Shown: in pieces, positions 51,590 through 59,512 of the stretch | Layout of the letters: each line of letters begins with the position of its first letter | How positions within the stretch are numbered: position 1 is the first letter of the stretch | NCBI GenBank assembly: GCA_040386155.1 | Contig: JAZKFZ010000001.1 | Coordinates: 248,001-312,000 of the forward strand | Direction of reading: 5' to 3' | Length of the DNA: 64,000 nt | Origin: M0103 sp040386155 | Lineage (GTDB): Bacteria > Bacteroidota > Bacteroidia > Flavobacteriales_D > Crocinitomicaceae | Made by a program: the position numbers and the translations under genes | The notes under the pieces: model-generated | Seen by the model: only the letters and a program-made list of their open reading frames with translations | What the model was told of the DNA's origin: nothing | Databases searched by the model: none

Positions 51590-52489
51590 ATGGAACGAAA
51601 AACGTTTGTAAAATCAATTTTAGCCTTTTCAGCAATGGGATCTTTAGCAAGTTTTAAGCATTTCACCGACGACTTACCCACTCAAAGTAAGAAAATGCCG
51701 GTGCTTTTTACCTCACATGGAAATCCTTTTGATATTCCTTTGTCGCGGGAAGATCGTCCTTTTTGGAATACGCTTTTTGAACTTGGAAAACAATTGAAAA
51801 ATGATTACGAAGTAAAAGCCGCAGTCATTATTTCGGCCCATTGGTGTACAAAAGGAACGTTTGTGAATACTTCCCCTGAACAAAAGCAGATTTTTGATTA
51901 CTATGGTTTTCCTGAGGAGTATTACCAGGTTTTTTATACCGCAAAGGGATCGCCAGAAATTGCAAAAGAAATAAAACGATTGATTCCTGAAGTAACTGAA
52001 ACAGCAGATTGGGGATTGGATCATGGTGCTTGGCCCATGTTGATGCACTTATTTCCAGATGCTGATGTGCCTGTTTTTGAATTGAGCCTTAGCTATTATG
52101 AAAAGCCAGAATACCACTTCGAACTAGGAAAACAGCTAAACGCATTGCGTGACAAAGGTGTTTTGATCATTGGAAGTGGATCGCTAATTCATAATCTTCC
52201 ACTCGCTGGACAAAAAATGCGCGCCAATGATTTTACCATGTATGGCTGGGAAGCAGAGTATGATGGGTGGCTAAAACAGCAGATTGATGCGCGCAACGTT
52301 AAGAATATTATTGATTATGAAACAAGTCACCGCCTAGGAAAATTAGCAGCGCCAACCCCCGATCATTTTGTACCTGTATTGTACAGTTTAGGGTTGATGG
52401 ATGATAAGGATGAAATCAAGTATTTTTATGAAGGAAGTCCCACCATTCCAGCATTTAGCGAACGAAGTTTTATTATTTCACAAACGTAG
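51590..52489 (+). CDS. ygiD: LigB/DODA-type extradiol dioxygenase (YgiD-like)
   Basis: 299 residues. LigB-family motifs: VLFTSHGNPFDIP (metal His H43), AAVIISAHWCTKG (H84), GLDHGAWPMLMHLFP, GSGSLIHNL. Fits 4,5-DOPA dioxygenase extradiol, which splits catechols. The first ~30 residues (ERKTFVKSILAFSAMGSLASF) look like a leader absent from E. coli YgiD; it could be an export signal. The substrate is probably a catechol or related quinol (inference). The TAG stop merges into a palindromic element (GTAGGGGCGAATCAC). Confidence 0.85.
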   Translation: MERKTFVKSILAFSAMGSLASFKHFTDDLPTQSKKMPVLFTSHGNPFDIPLSREDRPFWNTLFELGKQLKNDYEVKAAVIISAHWCTKGTFVNTSPEQKQIFDYYGFPEEYYQVFYTAKGSPEIAKEIKRLIPEVTETADWGLDHGAWPMLMHLFPDADVPVFELSLSYYEKPEYHFELGKQLNALRDKGVLIIGSGSLIHNLPLAGQKMRANDFTMYGWEAEYDGWLKQQIDARNVKNIIDYETSHRLGKLAAPTPDHFVPVLYSLGLMDDKDEIKYFYEGSPTIPAFSERSFIISQT

Positions 52490-52508
52490 GGGCGAATCAC
52501 ATTCGCCC
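52490..52508. repeat. GGGCGAAT-type perfect palindrome
   Basis: GGGCGAAT-cac-ATTCGCCC, 8-bp perfect stem; an ATTCGCCCAATTCAT third copy follows at 52537-52551. It begins directly after the ygiD TAG and may act as a 3'-end hairpin. The weaker copy lies at 17629-17647. Confidence 0.65.
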
Positions 52509-52609
52509 ATTTGTAAAATGCAAGCATTTAATGATCATTCGCCCAATTCATTTTTCATTATATGAAAAATGAATCCGAAATGAAATTAGACCCACAGAAA
52601 ACCAACAAT

Positions 52610-53326
52610 ATGGAAAATAAATTGAAAGTAGAAATTTGGAGCGACGTCATGTGCCCATTTTGCTACATCGGAAAACGTAAATTTGAAATAGCGCTAAATC
52701 AATTTGAGCAGCGAGATGAGATAGAAATTGTATGGAAGAGTTTTCAGCTTTCACCTAATATGGTGACCCAACCTGATAAGAACATTCATCAATTTTTGGC
52801 TGAACACAAAGGAATCAGCGTAGCCGAGGCAAAAAACATGAATAATTACGTAACCGATATGGCAAAAAAGGTTGGTTTGACTTATAATTTTGACACAGCC
52901 ATCGTTGCTAATTCAAGAAAAGCGCATCAATTTTCACATTTTGCATTGCAACACGGTAAGCAGAACGAGGCCGAAGAATTGTTATTTAAGTCGTATTTCA
53001 CCGATGGAAAAAACACCGATGATCTTGCCGTCTTGCTTGAATTGGGTCGCGAACTAGGGTTCAATACCGAAGAGTTGCAAGAGAATTTGGCTAGCAGTAA
53101 ATATGATGGTGCCGTTAGTGTTGATATTAACGAAGCGCGGCAAATTGGTGTTAGCGGTGTTCCCTTCTTTGTGTTCGATCGAAAGTATGCGATCAGCGGA
53201 GCACAAGAAGTCTCCGTATTTTTAGAAACTATTGAAAAGTCGTTTGAAGAATGGAATAAGAACAATCCTGCGAAACTAAAAATTCAAAAAGGAACTAGCT
53301 GCGATGTGGACGGGAAGTGTGAGTAA
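52610..53326 (+). CDS. DsbA-family (FrnE-like) oxidoreductase
   Basis: 238 residues from the ATG at 52610 (MENKLKVEIWSDVMCPFCYIGKRKFE); an in-frame ATG at 52562 would add 16 charged residues not seen in relatives. The thioredoxin fold has the C15-P-F-C18 active site, followed by the helical insert typical of the DsbA/FrnE group and the VSGVPFFVFDRKYAISGAQ cis-Pro region. A C-terminal GTSCDVDGKCE Cys pair is unusual. Cytosolic (no signal); acts as a disulfide isomerase or quinone-linked reductase. Fourth gene of the HxlR cluster. Confidence 0.88.
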   Translation: MENKLKVEIWSDVMCPFCYIGKRKFEIALNQFEQRDEIEIVWKSFQLSPNMVTQPDKNIHQFLAEHKGISVAEAKNMNNYVTDMAKKVGLTYNFDTAIVANSRKAHQFSHFALQHGKQNEAEELLFKSYFTDGKNTDDLAVLLELGRELGFNTEELQENLASSKYDGAVSVDINEARQIGVSGVPFFVFDRKYAISGAQEVSVFLETIEKSFEEWNKNNPAKLKIQKGTSCDVDGKCE

Positions 53327-53350
53327 AGAGTATAATTAGAGTCATTTAGA

Positions 53351-53384
53351 AAAACCGTTCCGTTTATCGAGGCGGTTTTTTTGA
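53351..53384 (+). terminator. Rho-independent terminator after FrnE-like gene
   Basis: AAAACCGTT stem (53351-53359) with GGCGGTTTT (53371-53379) using G-T pairs, then TTTTGATTT. It closes the HxlR-linked gene cluster. Confidence 0.75.
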
Positions 53385-53459
53385 TTTCTCTCCGCAGAAA
53401 ATAGGATTTTTTCAATTTATGGTTTACATTGCGATGTAAATTACTGAGTAAATCAAAGG

Positions 53460-53558
53460 ATGAATAATAGATATTTAATTTTTAGAAAATCACAGATTTT
53501 AGTTCTGATTTCTGGAGTGTTTGTCCTCTGCACAGGTACTCGTTTTCAAATACTTTAA
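53460..53558 (+). pseudogene. Signal-peptide-like short ORF (possible N-terminal remnant)
   Basis: A 32-codon ORF (MNNRYLIFRKSQILVLISGV start, then FVLCTGTRFQ): basic N-region, hydrophobic core, polar end, as in exported Bacteroidota proteins. It ends in TAA at 53556. About 450 nt downstream lies a T9SS tail remnant (53940-54110); together they could be the ends of a decayed secreted protein. A small independent peptide is also possible. Confidence 0.3.
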
Positions 53559-53610
53559 AACAAAAGATGATATAAAAATGATATTGTGGTTTAATGTGAA
53601 ACAGGTTGAC

Positions 53611-53943
53611 ATGAGTCAAACAAAAAAAAGTGATATTCTTTGGCTAATACTTTTTGTAGTGGTTCTTGTTGGCATCGCATATACATTGGAATTTAGAAGA
53701 AGTAAATTGTTGGAGAAATTTGATACAACGTCTGCAATGGTTACATCTATATCTCCTGGTGGATATAAAAGCCAGGTTAAAATTTATGTTACTTATAAAA
53801 TCAATGGAAGAAAATATGAATCAGATTGTTCTGGGCATTTAGGTTGGAAAAAATGCTTTGATAATTTAACAATAGGCGCCACGATACGAATTAAATACTC
53901 CTTAAAGGACCCAGAAGTTGTTTCAATTTTGGATTGTGATTAA
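53611..53943 (+). CDS. Small DUF3592-like membrane protein
   Basis: 110 residues from the ATG at 53611 (MSQTKKSDILWLILFVVVLVG). Earlier in-frame starts (ATG 53578, TTG 53521) exist but add an atypical leader. One N-terminal membrane helix (about 10-26) then a ~75-residue beta-rich domain (KIYVTYKINGRKYESDCSGHLGWKKCFDNLTIGATIRIKYSLKDPEVV), which resembles DUF3592-type SH3-like domains. Function unknown. Lies in an AT-rich stretch with remnants of an exported protein. Confidence 0.6.
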   Translation: MSQTKKSDILWLILFVVVLVGIAYTLEFRRSKLLEKFDTTSAMVTSISPGGYKSQVKIYVTYKINGRKYESDCSGHLGWKKCFDNLTIGATIRIKYSLKDPEVVSILDCD

Positions 53944-54110
53944 GATTTGTACTTTTATTCGCTTTTCCTCATTGTAAGTTACAAGTCAATAGGTCTTTAG
54001 ATAAAATAAAATGTGAAATTAATGCTGAAAGCTTTGAAATGGGAACTTATCTATTAAAGGTTAAGAGTAGCAATGAGCAAATTTTTATCTTTAAAATAAT
54101 AAAATTATGA
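53940..54110 (+). pseudogene. Relic of a T9SS type A sorting tail
   Basis: In the frame open from 53940 to the TGA at 54108-54110, the last ~30 codons read INAESFEMGTYLLKVKSS and then NEQIFIFKIIKL. This is the end of a T9SS type A C-terminal domain (compare GTYLVKVSSNGRSQVSNIVIR in the intact cargo at 28056-29588). No start codon or upstream domain is present, so it is a truncated gene fragment. Its TGA overlaps the ATG (54107) of the next lipoprotein gene. Confidence 0.55.
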
Positions 54111-54496
54111 AGTGGTTATTAGTAGTATTTATAGTTATGTTCCATATTTCTTGTCAGAAAGAACATAACTTAGGTGAGGATTTCAACAGGCTTGTTGGAA
54201 ATTGGAAGAGTGTTGAAGGTGATGATTTAATTTCAATGACCGTAGAAAAAAGCGGAAAAATTAATCTCTATAAATCCTTTGAAAGGATTCATACAAAAAA
54301 AATTGTTCGAGTACAAAAATCAATTTCTAGTATTCCTAATTTTGATTTCTTTTTAATATATGCCAAAGTCTACAACTATGGATTTAGATATCACATAAAC
54401 AACACAAATGATTCAATCTACTTTATGGATACTGGAGGAAAAACAGAAGATTTTCAATTTGATTATGAACCTACGCTTATGATTCGTACTGAGTGA
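54107..54496 (+). CDS. Small lipoprotein of unknown function
   Basis: 129 residues. Signal MKWLLVVFIVMFHISC ends in lipobox-like HISC at Cys16, so probably lipidated. The mature part opens NFRLVGNWKSVE-like (NRLVGNWKSVEGDD), as in lipocalin-type or DUF proteins of Bacteroidota, with mostly beta strands. Function not assigned. Its start overlaps a T9SS tail relic and its end overlaps the next gene region by 4 nt if the upstream GTG is used. Confidence 0.6.
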   Translation: MKWLLVVFIVMFHISCQKEHNLGEDFNRLVGNWKSVEGDDLISMTVEKSGKINLYKSFERIHTKKIVRVQKSISSIPNFDFFLIYAKVYNYGFRYHINNTNDSIYFMDTGGKTEDFQFDYEPTLMIRTE

Positions 54497-54513
54497 GAAT
54501 AAATATAAGAAAT

Positions 54514-55263
54514 ATGATGAGAAAAATGTATTATTTATTGTTATTTTTTGCGTTGCTTGGTTTCCAAGTAATTGGGCAGAATTTTATTGACTTGAGATAC
54601 AATGTTGATTTGTATAAGCCTTTTACAAAAAACGCCCAGGAATACCTGCTTGTTAATGATGCTGTATCCAATTTTTCTTTTGAGGCTAATTACAATCGTA
54701 CATTGTTTACAAAAAACAAACACAACTTTATTGCAGGATTATCCTACAAATACATTCAATTAAAAGTAATTGATAAAATAAAATACATTGAGGTAACATA
54801 CGGCGGTCAGGGCCAAAGCTTTTCACATTTCGAGCCAATGCGCTTTGATCTAGTAAATCAGTCACATTCATTGGGCTTAAATTTCAGATACTCTTACGAT
54901 TTAACACGTAAAAAGGTATTTGGCAATGTGAATGTTACTTCGAGTTTCTATTTGTATGAGTACTATAAAGCAGATTATGTAGCAAAAGACCCTCAACCAG
55001 CCTATCCAAATGTCACTGATCCCGATCCTCGGTTCAAGAACATTCATAGTATTTTGTCTTGTATTAATCTGCGTTTAGGTTATACGCAACATATAGTAAA
55101 GGAAGAACATTTTTCCCTTTCTGCGACAGCAAATGTCGGCACAAACCTATATTCCGATTGGGAACTGTTCCGTAAATACATTTGGTTGGGCGTAGGCTTG
55201 GAAATGGGTTTTGGTAAAGGGAAAGCATTGTTTGGAGAGAAGGAGAAGGCCGTTGAAAATTAA
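54514..55263 (+). CDS. Exported outer-membrane-like protein of unknown function
   Basis: 249 residues from the ATG at 54514 (MMRKMYYLLLFFALLGFQVIG). A GTG start at 54493 is possible but less likely. The signal peptide is followed by alternating strands (SFEANYNRTLF, FIAGLSYKYIQLKVI, NQSHSLGLNFRYSYDL, FSLSATANVGTNLYSDW), suggesting an outer-membrane barrel of about eight to ten strands. No known family assigned. Convergent with the O-antigen ligase gene (1 nt between stops). Confidence 0.6.
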   Translation: MMRKMYYLLLFFALLGFQVIGQNFIDLRYNVDLYKPFTKNAQEYLLVNDAVSNFSFEANYNRTLFTKNKHNFIAGLSYKYIQLKVIDKIKYIEVTYGGQGQSFSHFEPMRFDLVNQSHSLGLNFRYSYDLTRKKVFGNVNVTSSFYLYEYYKADYVAKDPQPAYPNVTDPDPRFKNIHSILSCINLRLGYTQHIVKEEHFSLSATANVGTNLYSDWELFRKYIWLGVGLEMGFGKGKALFGEKEKAVEN

Positions 55264-55264
55264 T

Positions 55265-56803
55265 TCATTTAGAAGTGAACTCTTTTATCTCAATGCTAAA
55301 CAACGCATAAAAAAAGGCAAAAAAAGTAACCCCCATTTGCGTTTCAAGCGTATCTTCAATAAGAAAAGTTGCCAACGAAATTAGGATGAATGCGAAACCA
55401 AGGTAGTTTTTTGCTGCAAGCATGTTGCGTGTAAAGGCAAAAAGCAGGTAGAAGAACAATAGCGAAAAGAGTCCGAAGCTAATCCAAACGGTTAAATAGC
55501 TGTTGTGTGCTCTAAATCGATGTTCAGTGCTTAAGGGCGAATTCATTTTTTCATACTGCTTGTCAAAAGCAATTTGTGTATCGCCCGTTCCAACGCCAAT
55601 CAGCCAATTATCTTTTGCGATTTCCCAACCTGCCTTCCAAAATTCTACACGCTGCAATAAGGAGTGACCATTGGGATCAGTGCTGTAATGAATTTGATAG
55701 CGGATGCCGTTGATTCTGTTCCAAATGCCTTTAAAAATAGTGGGGTCTTCTGCAATTCCGTTCTCCACATTTTTAATATCGAATTCGCTCAATTGCTTAA
55801 AATCTTTTGCATCTTTTCTCAATTTCTTGGAAGCCATGTACCGTAAAAGGGTGTAGCGCAATTCTTGCTTTCGAAGGTCAAGACTATCATATTGAATTGC
55901 TGAGCTAGCGTTCCATTCTCTTCGCAGTTCCTTTTCGCACCAATACGTAAAGATGTAGTTGCCGTAAACGTCTCGAAATTCATTCCGAATGTGTGTATAT
56001 TCATTCCCTTCTGCAGTCAATTTGTCTGCTTTTTCTAAGTTGAAAATTTCATGATGAGGTTTTACAAAGAGCGAAACTGCGATAGCAACAATACTGCCAC
56101 CGCCAACTATCAAAATACTCCACGCAAGTAGTTTAGATTTGCTATACAAAAGCGGAAATACCAAACAAGCAATACCTATTATGAATGCAAGTGCGCCAGA
56201 CATTATTTCACTAAAATAGGTGTAGTAAGCAAACCAACTAATTATAGCCAAAAGTAAGGGAATCATTTTTTTTTCTTCGATGAGGAAGTAAGTGCAAATT
56301 GCCGAAGCAAAACCAACCATAATTCCATAGCGAATGTGTGAGCCAAAAAGCGACATTCCACGAATATCGGTGTACGATTTTTCTCCAAAAATTTGGGTAA
56401 AACTTAGGAAATTTATAGTGCTGGTCACAAATACCGCAGCAACAAATACGATCAAAAGAAAACGAATTTCCTTTTTTGTAATGGGTTGCGCGGTAACAAC
56501 GAATGGTAAAATGATCAGCGGAAGTTTTACGCGTATGTCGCGCAGTGCGAAGTCAATCTCTTGAGTCCAAAGCAGCCCTACAATGTGCAAGAGCCAAAAT
56601 GCGGCAATCATCAAGAACAATTTGTTGGATTTTAAGTGTTGCCAATAGCTTTTGAAATTTGCTTGTACAAGAAGATTTGCCAACAGAAGCATTAAGGCAA
56701 TAGACAGCACTATTTTGTTGAACGGCAAGCCTATGGCAACTCCGAAAAGTCCAAAAAGATGAATTCCATGAAAAATTTTGCTTTTGAGCGAAAGCTGAAC
56801 CAT
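55265..56803 (-). CDS. O-antigen ligase family membrane protein
   Basis: 512 residues with ~11 membrane helices and a large periplasmic loop (about 260-385) rich in charged residues. The Wzy/WaaL-family segment LRVEFWKAGWEIAKDNWLIGVGTGDTQIAF and HRFRAHNSYLTVWISFGLFSLLFF carry the conserved Gly-rich and His-Asn-Ser-Tyr motif (HNSY) of O-antigen ligases/polymerases. Probably transfers polysaccharide to a carrier in the periplasm. The protein substrate is unknown. No polysaccharide cluster is beside it. Confidence 0.82.
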   Translation of the reverse strand: MVQLSLKSKIFHGIHLFGLFGVAIGLPFNKIVLSIALMLLLANLLVQANFKSYWQHLKSNKLFLMIAAFWLLHIVGLLWTQEIDFALRDIRVKLPLIILPFVVTAQPITKKEIRFLLIVFVAAVFVTSTINFLSFTQIFGEKSYTDIRGMSLFGSHIRYGIMVGFASAICTYFLIEEKKMIPLLLAIISWFAYYTYFSEIMSGALAFIIGIACLVFPLLYSKSKLLAWSILIVGGGSIVAIAVSLFVKPHHEIFNLEKADKLTAEGNEYTHIRNEFRDVYGNYIFTYWCEKELRREWNASSAIQYDSLDLRKQELRYTLLRYMASKKLRKDAKDFKQLSEFDIKNVENGIAEDPTIFKGIWNRINGIRYQIHYSTDPNGHSLLQRVEFWKAGWEIAKDNWLIGVGTGDTQIAFDKQYEKMNSPLSTEHRFRAHNSYLTVWISFGLFSLLFFYLLFAFTRNMLAAKNYLGFAFILISLATFLIEDTLETQMGVTFFAFFYALFSIEIKEFTSK

Positions 56804-56829
56804 TCAAAAAGTAGTTTTTCCTCTAACGA

Positions 56830-58470
56830 CTATTTTTTCAAAATAGTATTGTACTCCTTTTTATTTGTAACAACTTCGATTGCTTTTGTCACCACTGGAT
56901 CGTAACGAAATGCATCAATTGCTCTCCCTTTTTGATAATAGTAGCGCGAAATGATTTCATTTTCCAACAATTGTTTTATTTCAACTTTGAACTTTTCTAA
57001 ATCACGTTCCTTCGATGGGTGAACCTTTGCAAGAAGCGCCTCATACTCTTCTTTTCCATCTTCGTAAAAACCCTCTTCTTCAGCAGTTTCCTTCATTTTC
57101 TTCAGCATTTCTTCAGATGCCGTAGAGTACGTGAAATCTTGTTCCAGTACATACTTTTTGAAAGCAGCGTATTCTTCATCTGTCAACTGAAATGTACCTG
57201 CTGCAGCAATGGTTGGATGGGCATTAGCATAATCTGTTGCAAAGTCGAACAAGTAGTTTTTACCAAAAATGGTGGCAGACAAACGACTCAACATTTCTGT
57301 TTCTACTGTTCGGTCTGGCTCAATGCCACGACCATCAATCACTTCACGTCCGTTGGCCGTTTGAAAAACTTTCAAAAGTGAATCTGCAATTTCTTTTGGC
57401 TTCATTCCATCTGTTTTTTCGTCGTAGTATTCCAAACGCTGCACACAACGACCAGATGGTGTATAATATTTAGCGATGGTGATTTTAACTTTCGATCCGT
57501 ACTTCAAATCATACGTTCGCTGCACTAAGCCTTTTCCGTAAGATGTTTTTCCGATAATTACTGCACGATCTAGATCTTGTAAACTTCCCGCTACAATCTC
57601 GCTTGCTGATGCAGACCCTTCATCCACTAAAACAGTAACTGGCATTTCGGTATCCAATGGTTGCTCCAAGGTGGTGTAAACTCTATTTTCTTCTTCTACA
57701 CGACCTTTTGTAGTGACCACTAATTGTCCTTTTTTCACGAACATATTAACTATTTTCACCGCCTCAATAAGCAATCCACCAGGATTTCCACGTAAATCAA
57801 GTACCAACTCTTTCATGCCTTGTTCTTTTAGTGCAATGAACGATGATTTTACTTCGCTTCCAGACGTTGTAGTAAAACTGCTTAACCTGATGTAGCCAAC
57901 AGTTGGTTGAATCATTCCAAAGTAGGGAACATCGGGCAGTTTTATTTCATCTCGCGTAACAGAGATTGTTTGTTTTCCTTTACTAGGGCGGTCAATGTCA
58001 ATTTTGATGGTAGTTCCTTTGGGACCTTTCAAGGAAGAAGAAACTTCATCACTTGTTAAGCCTACCATGTTTTTGTCATCGATGCTCAGAATTTTATCTC
58101 CCGCTTTCAAGCCTGCCAATTGCGCAGGATTTCCTTCGTAAGGTTCAGAAATTACGATGTATTCACCTGATTTACGAATTAATGCGCCAATTCCACCATA
58201 TTGACCCGTGGTCATCATGCGATAATCTTCAATATTGGACTCATGATAGAATACAGTGTAAGGGTCCAATTCTCTCAACATCGCATCGATGCCGGATTTG
58301 TACATTTTACCCGTTTGAGGTTCATCGACGAAGTAAAGTTCAAGATGCTGATAGATTTGGTCCATCAACTCCATACTTTTTAATGCTTCAAAGCCATTTG
58401 ATTGACTAAATCCTTTAAAAATCGAAAGGAATGACAGCGATAAAATGAGGATTGATTTATTGAATTTCAT
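56830..58470 (-). CDS. C-terminal processing peptidase (S41 family)
   Basis: 546 residues from the ATG at 58470 (MKFNKSILILSLSFLSIFKG, signal peptide, GFSQ). PDZ domain (about 85-175: YGGIGALIRKSGEYIVISEPYEG, AQLAGLKAGDKILSIDDKNM), then the S41 catalytic core with S288 in DEGSASASEIV and K313 in TSYGKGLVQ (Ser-Lys dyad 25 residues apart, as in D1 processing protease). Periplasmic protease. It overlaps rnpA by 14 nt (58457-58470). C-terminal ~180 residues are a helical extension rich in Glu/Lys. Confidence 0.92.
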   Translation of the reverse strand: MKFNKSILILSLSFLSIFKGFSQSNGFEALKSMELMDQIYQHLELYFVDEPQTGKMYKSGIDAMLRELDPYTVFYHESNIEDYRMMTTGQYGGIGALIRKSGEYIVISEPYEGNPAQLAGLKAGDKILSIDDKNMVGLTSDEVSSSLKGPKGTTIKIDIDRPSKGKQTISVTRDEIKLPDVPYFGMIQPTVGYIRLSSFTTTSGSEVKSSFIALKEQGMKELVLDLRGNPGGLLIEAVKIVNMFVKKGQLVVTTKGRVEEENRVYTTLEQPLDTEMPVTVLVDEGSASASEIVAGSLQDLDRAVIIGKTSYGKGLVQRTYDLKYGSKVKITIAKYYTPSGRCVQRLEYYDEKTDGMKPKEIADSLLKVFQTANGREVIDGRGIEPDRTVETEMLSRLSATIFGKNYLFDFATDYANAHPTIAAAGTFQLTDEEYAAFKKYVLEQDFTYSTASEEMLKKMKETAEEEGFYEDGKEEYEALLAKVHPSKERDLEKFKVEIKQLLENEIISRYYYQKGRAIDAFRYDPVVTKAIEVVTNKKEYNTILKK

Positions 58471-58885
58471 TGGATAGTTGCTTAATAAGTTCATCAAAAA
58501 GTTTTGTTATTTTTCGTTCAAGGACAGCAAAAGGAATTTCTTGTCTGTCAATATAAATAATCATCAAATTTAATTTAGTTTCTTTTTCCAGCAAAAATTT
58601 TTCCAGAGAATGACGCTGGAAACGGATTGCTTCGCGAAGAATGCGCTTTATTTTATTGCGATCAGTGGCATGTTTTTGAATTCTTTTGGGAACACTGAAG
58701 ACCATTTGTAAAGGCTTAGCATTTGTTTTCTCAAGTGCTTGTTTTTTGTACACCAGCTTTAGCGGGTATTTCTTAATAAATTCTCCTGTTTCAAAAAGCG
58801 CTTCAATTTCCTTTATCGAACAAAGTTTATATTCTTTTCCTAAGGAATATGCTTTGGGTGCTTCCACGTCCAATGAATTAATCAA
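58457..58885 (-). CDS. rnpA: RNase P protein component
   Basis: Assists the RNase P RNA in maturing tRNA 5' ends. 142 residues. Signatures: LCSIKEIEALFETGEFIKKYPLKLVY and the RNR motif ATDRNKIKRILREAIR; it is slightly longer than the family norm (~120). It overlaps the SPOR gene upstream by 8 nt and the S41 gene downstream by 14 nt, so all three are translationally linked. rpmH is not next to it. Confidence 0.94.
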   Translation of the reverse strand: MINSLDVEAPKAYSLGKEYKLCSIKEIEALFETGEFIKKYPLKLVYKKQALEKTNAKPLQMVFSVPKRIQKHATDRNKIKRILREAIRFQRHSLEKFLLEKETKLNLMIIYIDRQEIPFAVLERKITKLFDELIKQLSNEIQ

Positions 58886-59276
58886 TTCTGGGTAAATTGA
58901 TCAATTCCTTAATGACAAAGGAAGTTGGAAAAGCTGCCATAATTTGTTGACGTGCTACTTCGGCCTCTTGCTTTGTTCTAAAATCACCAATCTTTAGCAC
59001 AAAATGTGGGGCGTTGAATGTAATGTACGTGTCTATTTTTTGATTGGAAGAAACTATTTTGTTGCGAGCATCATCTACCACTTTCTTTTCTGAGTCAAAA
59101 ATGACTTGAATCCGGTAACCTTGCATCTGAGGAGCCGAAGCAGGTGGAATAATAGCACTTCGCTGTCCAATCAGTCCTTCTATCCTTGGGTCCTTTGAAA
59201 TCGTTACCTTTCCTTCTTGTGCAATACCAAGAAAGCAGAAAGAAAGAAATATTAAAAGTTGAATATTTTTTATCAT
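58878..59276 (-). CDS. SPOR-domain secreted/periplasmic protein
   Basis: 132 residues with signal peptide (1-20, CFLGIAQ). The SPOR domain (about 52-128: GYRIQVIFDSEKKVVDDARNKI, YITFNAPHFVLKIGDFRTKQEAEVARQQI) binds denuded glycan strands of peptidoglycan. Probably acts in the periplasm near division sites (inference). First gene of the SPOR-rnpA-S41 unit, overlapping rnpA by 8 nt. A -7 box TACATTTG sits at 59291-59284, 7 nt before its ATG. Confidence 0.85.
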   Translation of the reverse strand: MIKNIQLLIFLSFCFLGIAQEGKVTISKDPRIEGLIGQRSAIIPPASAPQMQGYRIQVIFDSEKKVVDDARNKIVSSNQKIDTYITFNAPHFVLKIGDFRTKQEAEVARQQIMAAFPTSFVIKELINLPRID

Positions 59277-59283
59277 GCTAGTA

Positions 59284-59291
59284 CAAATGTA
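59284..59291 (-). promoter_or_regulatory. -7 promoter box for SPOR-rnpA unit
   Basis: TACATTTG on the minus strand, exact TAnnTTTG match, 7 nt before the ATG at 59276. TTTG (59309-59306) is 14 nt upstream, closer than usual. Implies an almost leaderless message. Confidence 0.45.
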
Positions 59292-59422
59292 AGAATTCTG
59301 CTTTTCAAATTGTGTGCCGAACTAAATTAACGGATTATTAACGACTTGACTTCACATTTTTATTAAATAAATAGCAATGCCTTATTTAGAATTAATATAA
59401 ATTAACTTTTTAGCATTTATTT

Positions 59423-59442
59423 TTGTCATAAAAGTGTCATTA
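59423..59442 (+). promoter_or_regulatory. Pho-box-like direct repeat upstream of actA
   Basis: TTGTCATAAAAGTGTCATTA: two TGTCAT half-sites 11 bp apart, nearly identical (19 of 20) to the repeat at 12754-12773. It ends 70 bp before the actA ATG and 16 bp before a -7 box TAAATTTG (59459-59466), so it takes the place of a -33 box, which is not seen. Fits an activator site. Confidence 0.55.
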
Positions 59443-59458
59443 GGTAGCGCCTTTCTTC

Positions 59459-59466
59459 TAAATTTG
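59459..59466 (+). promoter_or_regulatory. actA -7 promoter box
   Basis: TAAATTTG, an exact TAnnTTTG match, 46 nt before the ATG. No TTTG at -33; the Pho-box-like repeat lies there instead. Confidence 0.5.
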
Positions 59467-59512
59467 CCACTGCCTATTGGTTTGTAATAGGTAAAAAATA
59501 AGAGTTTTTTAA

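Noticed and set aside
53423..53440. TTTACAT-tgcg-ATGTAAA palindrome after the FrnE-like terminator
   Set aside because: Perfect 7-bp arms but AT-rich and single; too weak to call an operator without a second copy.
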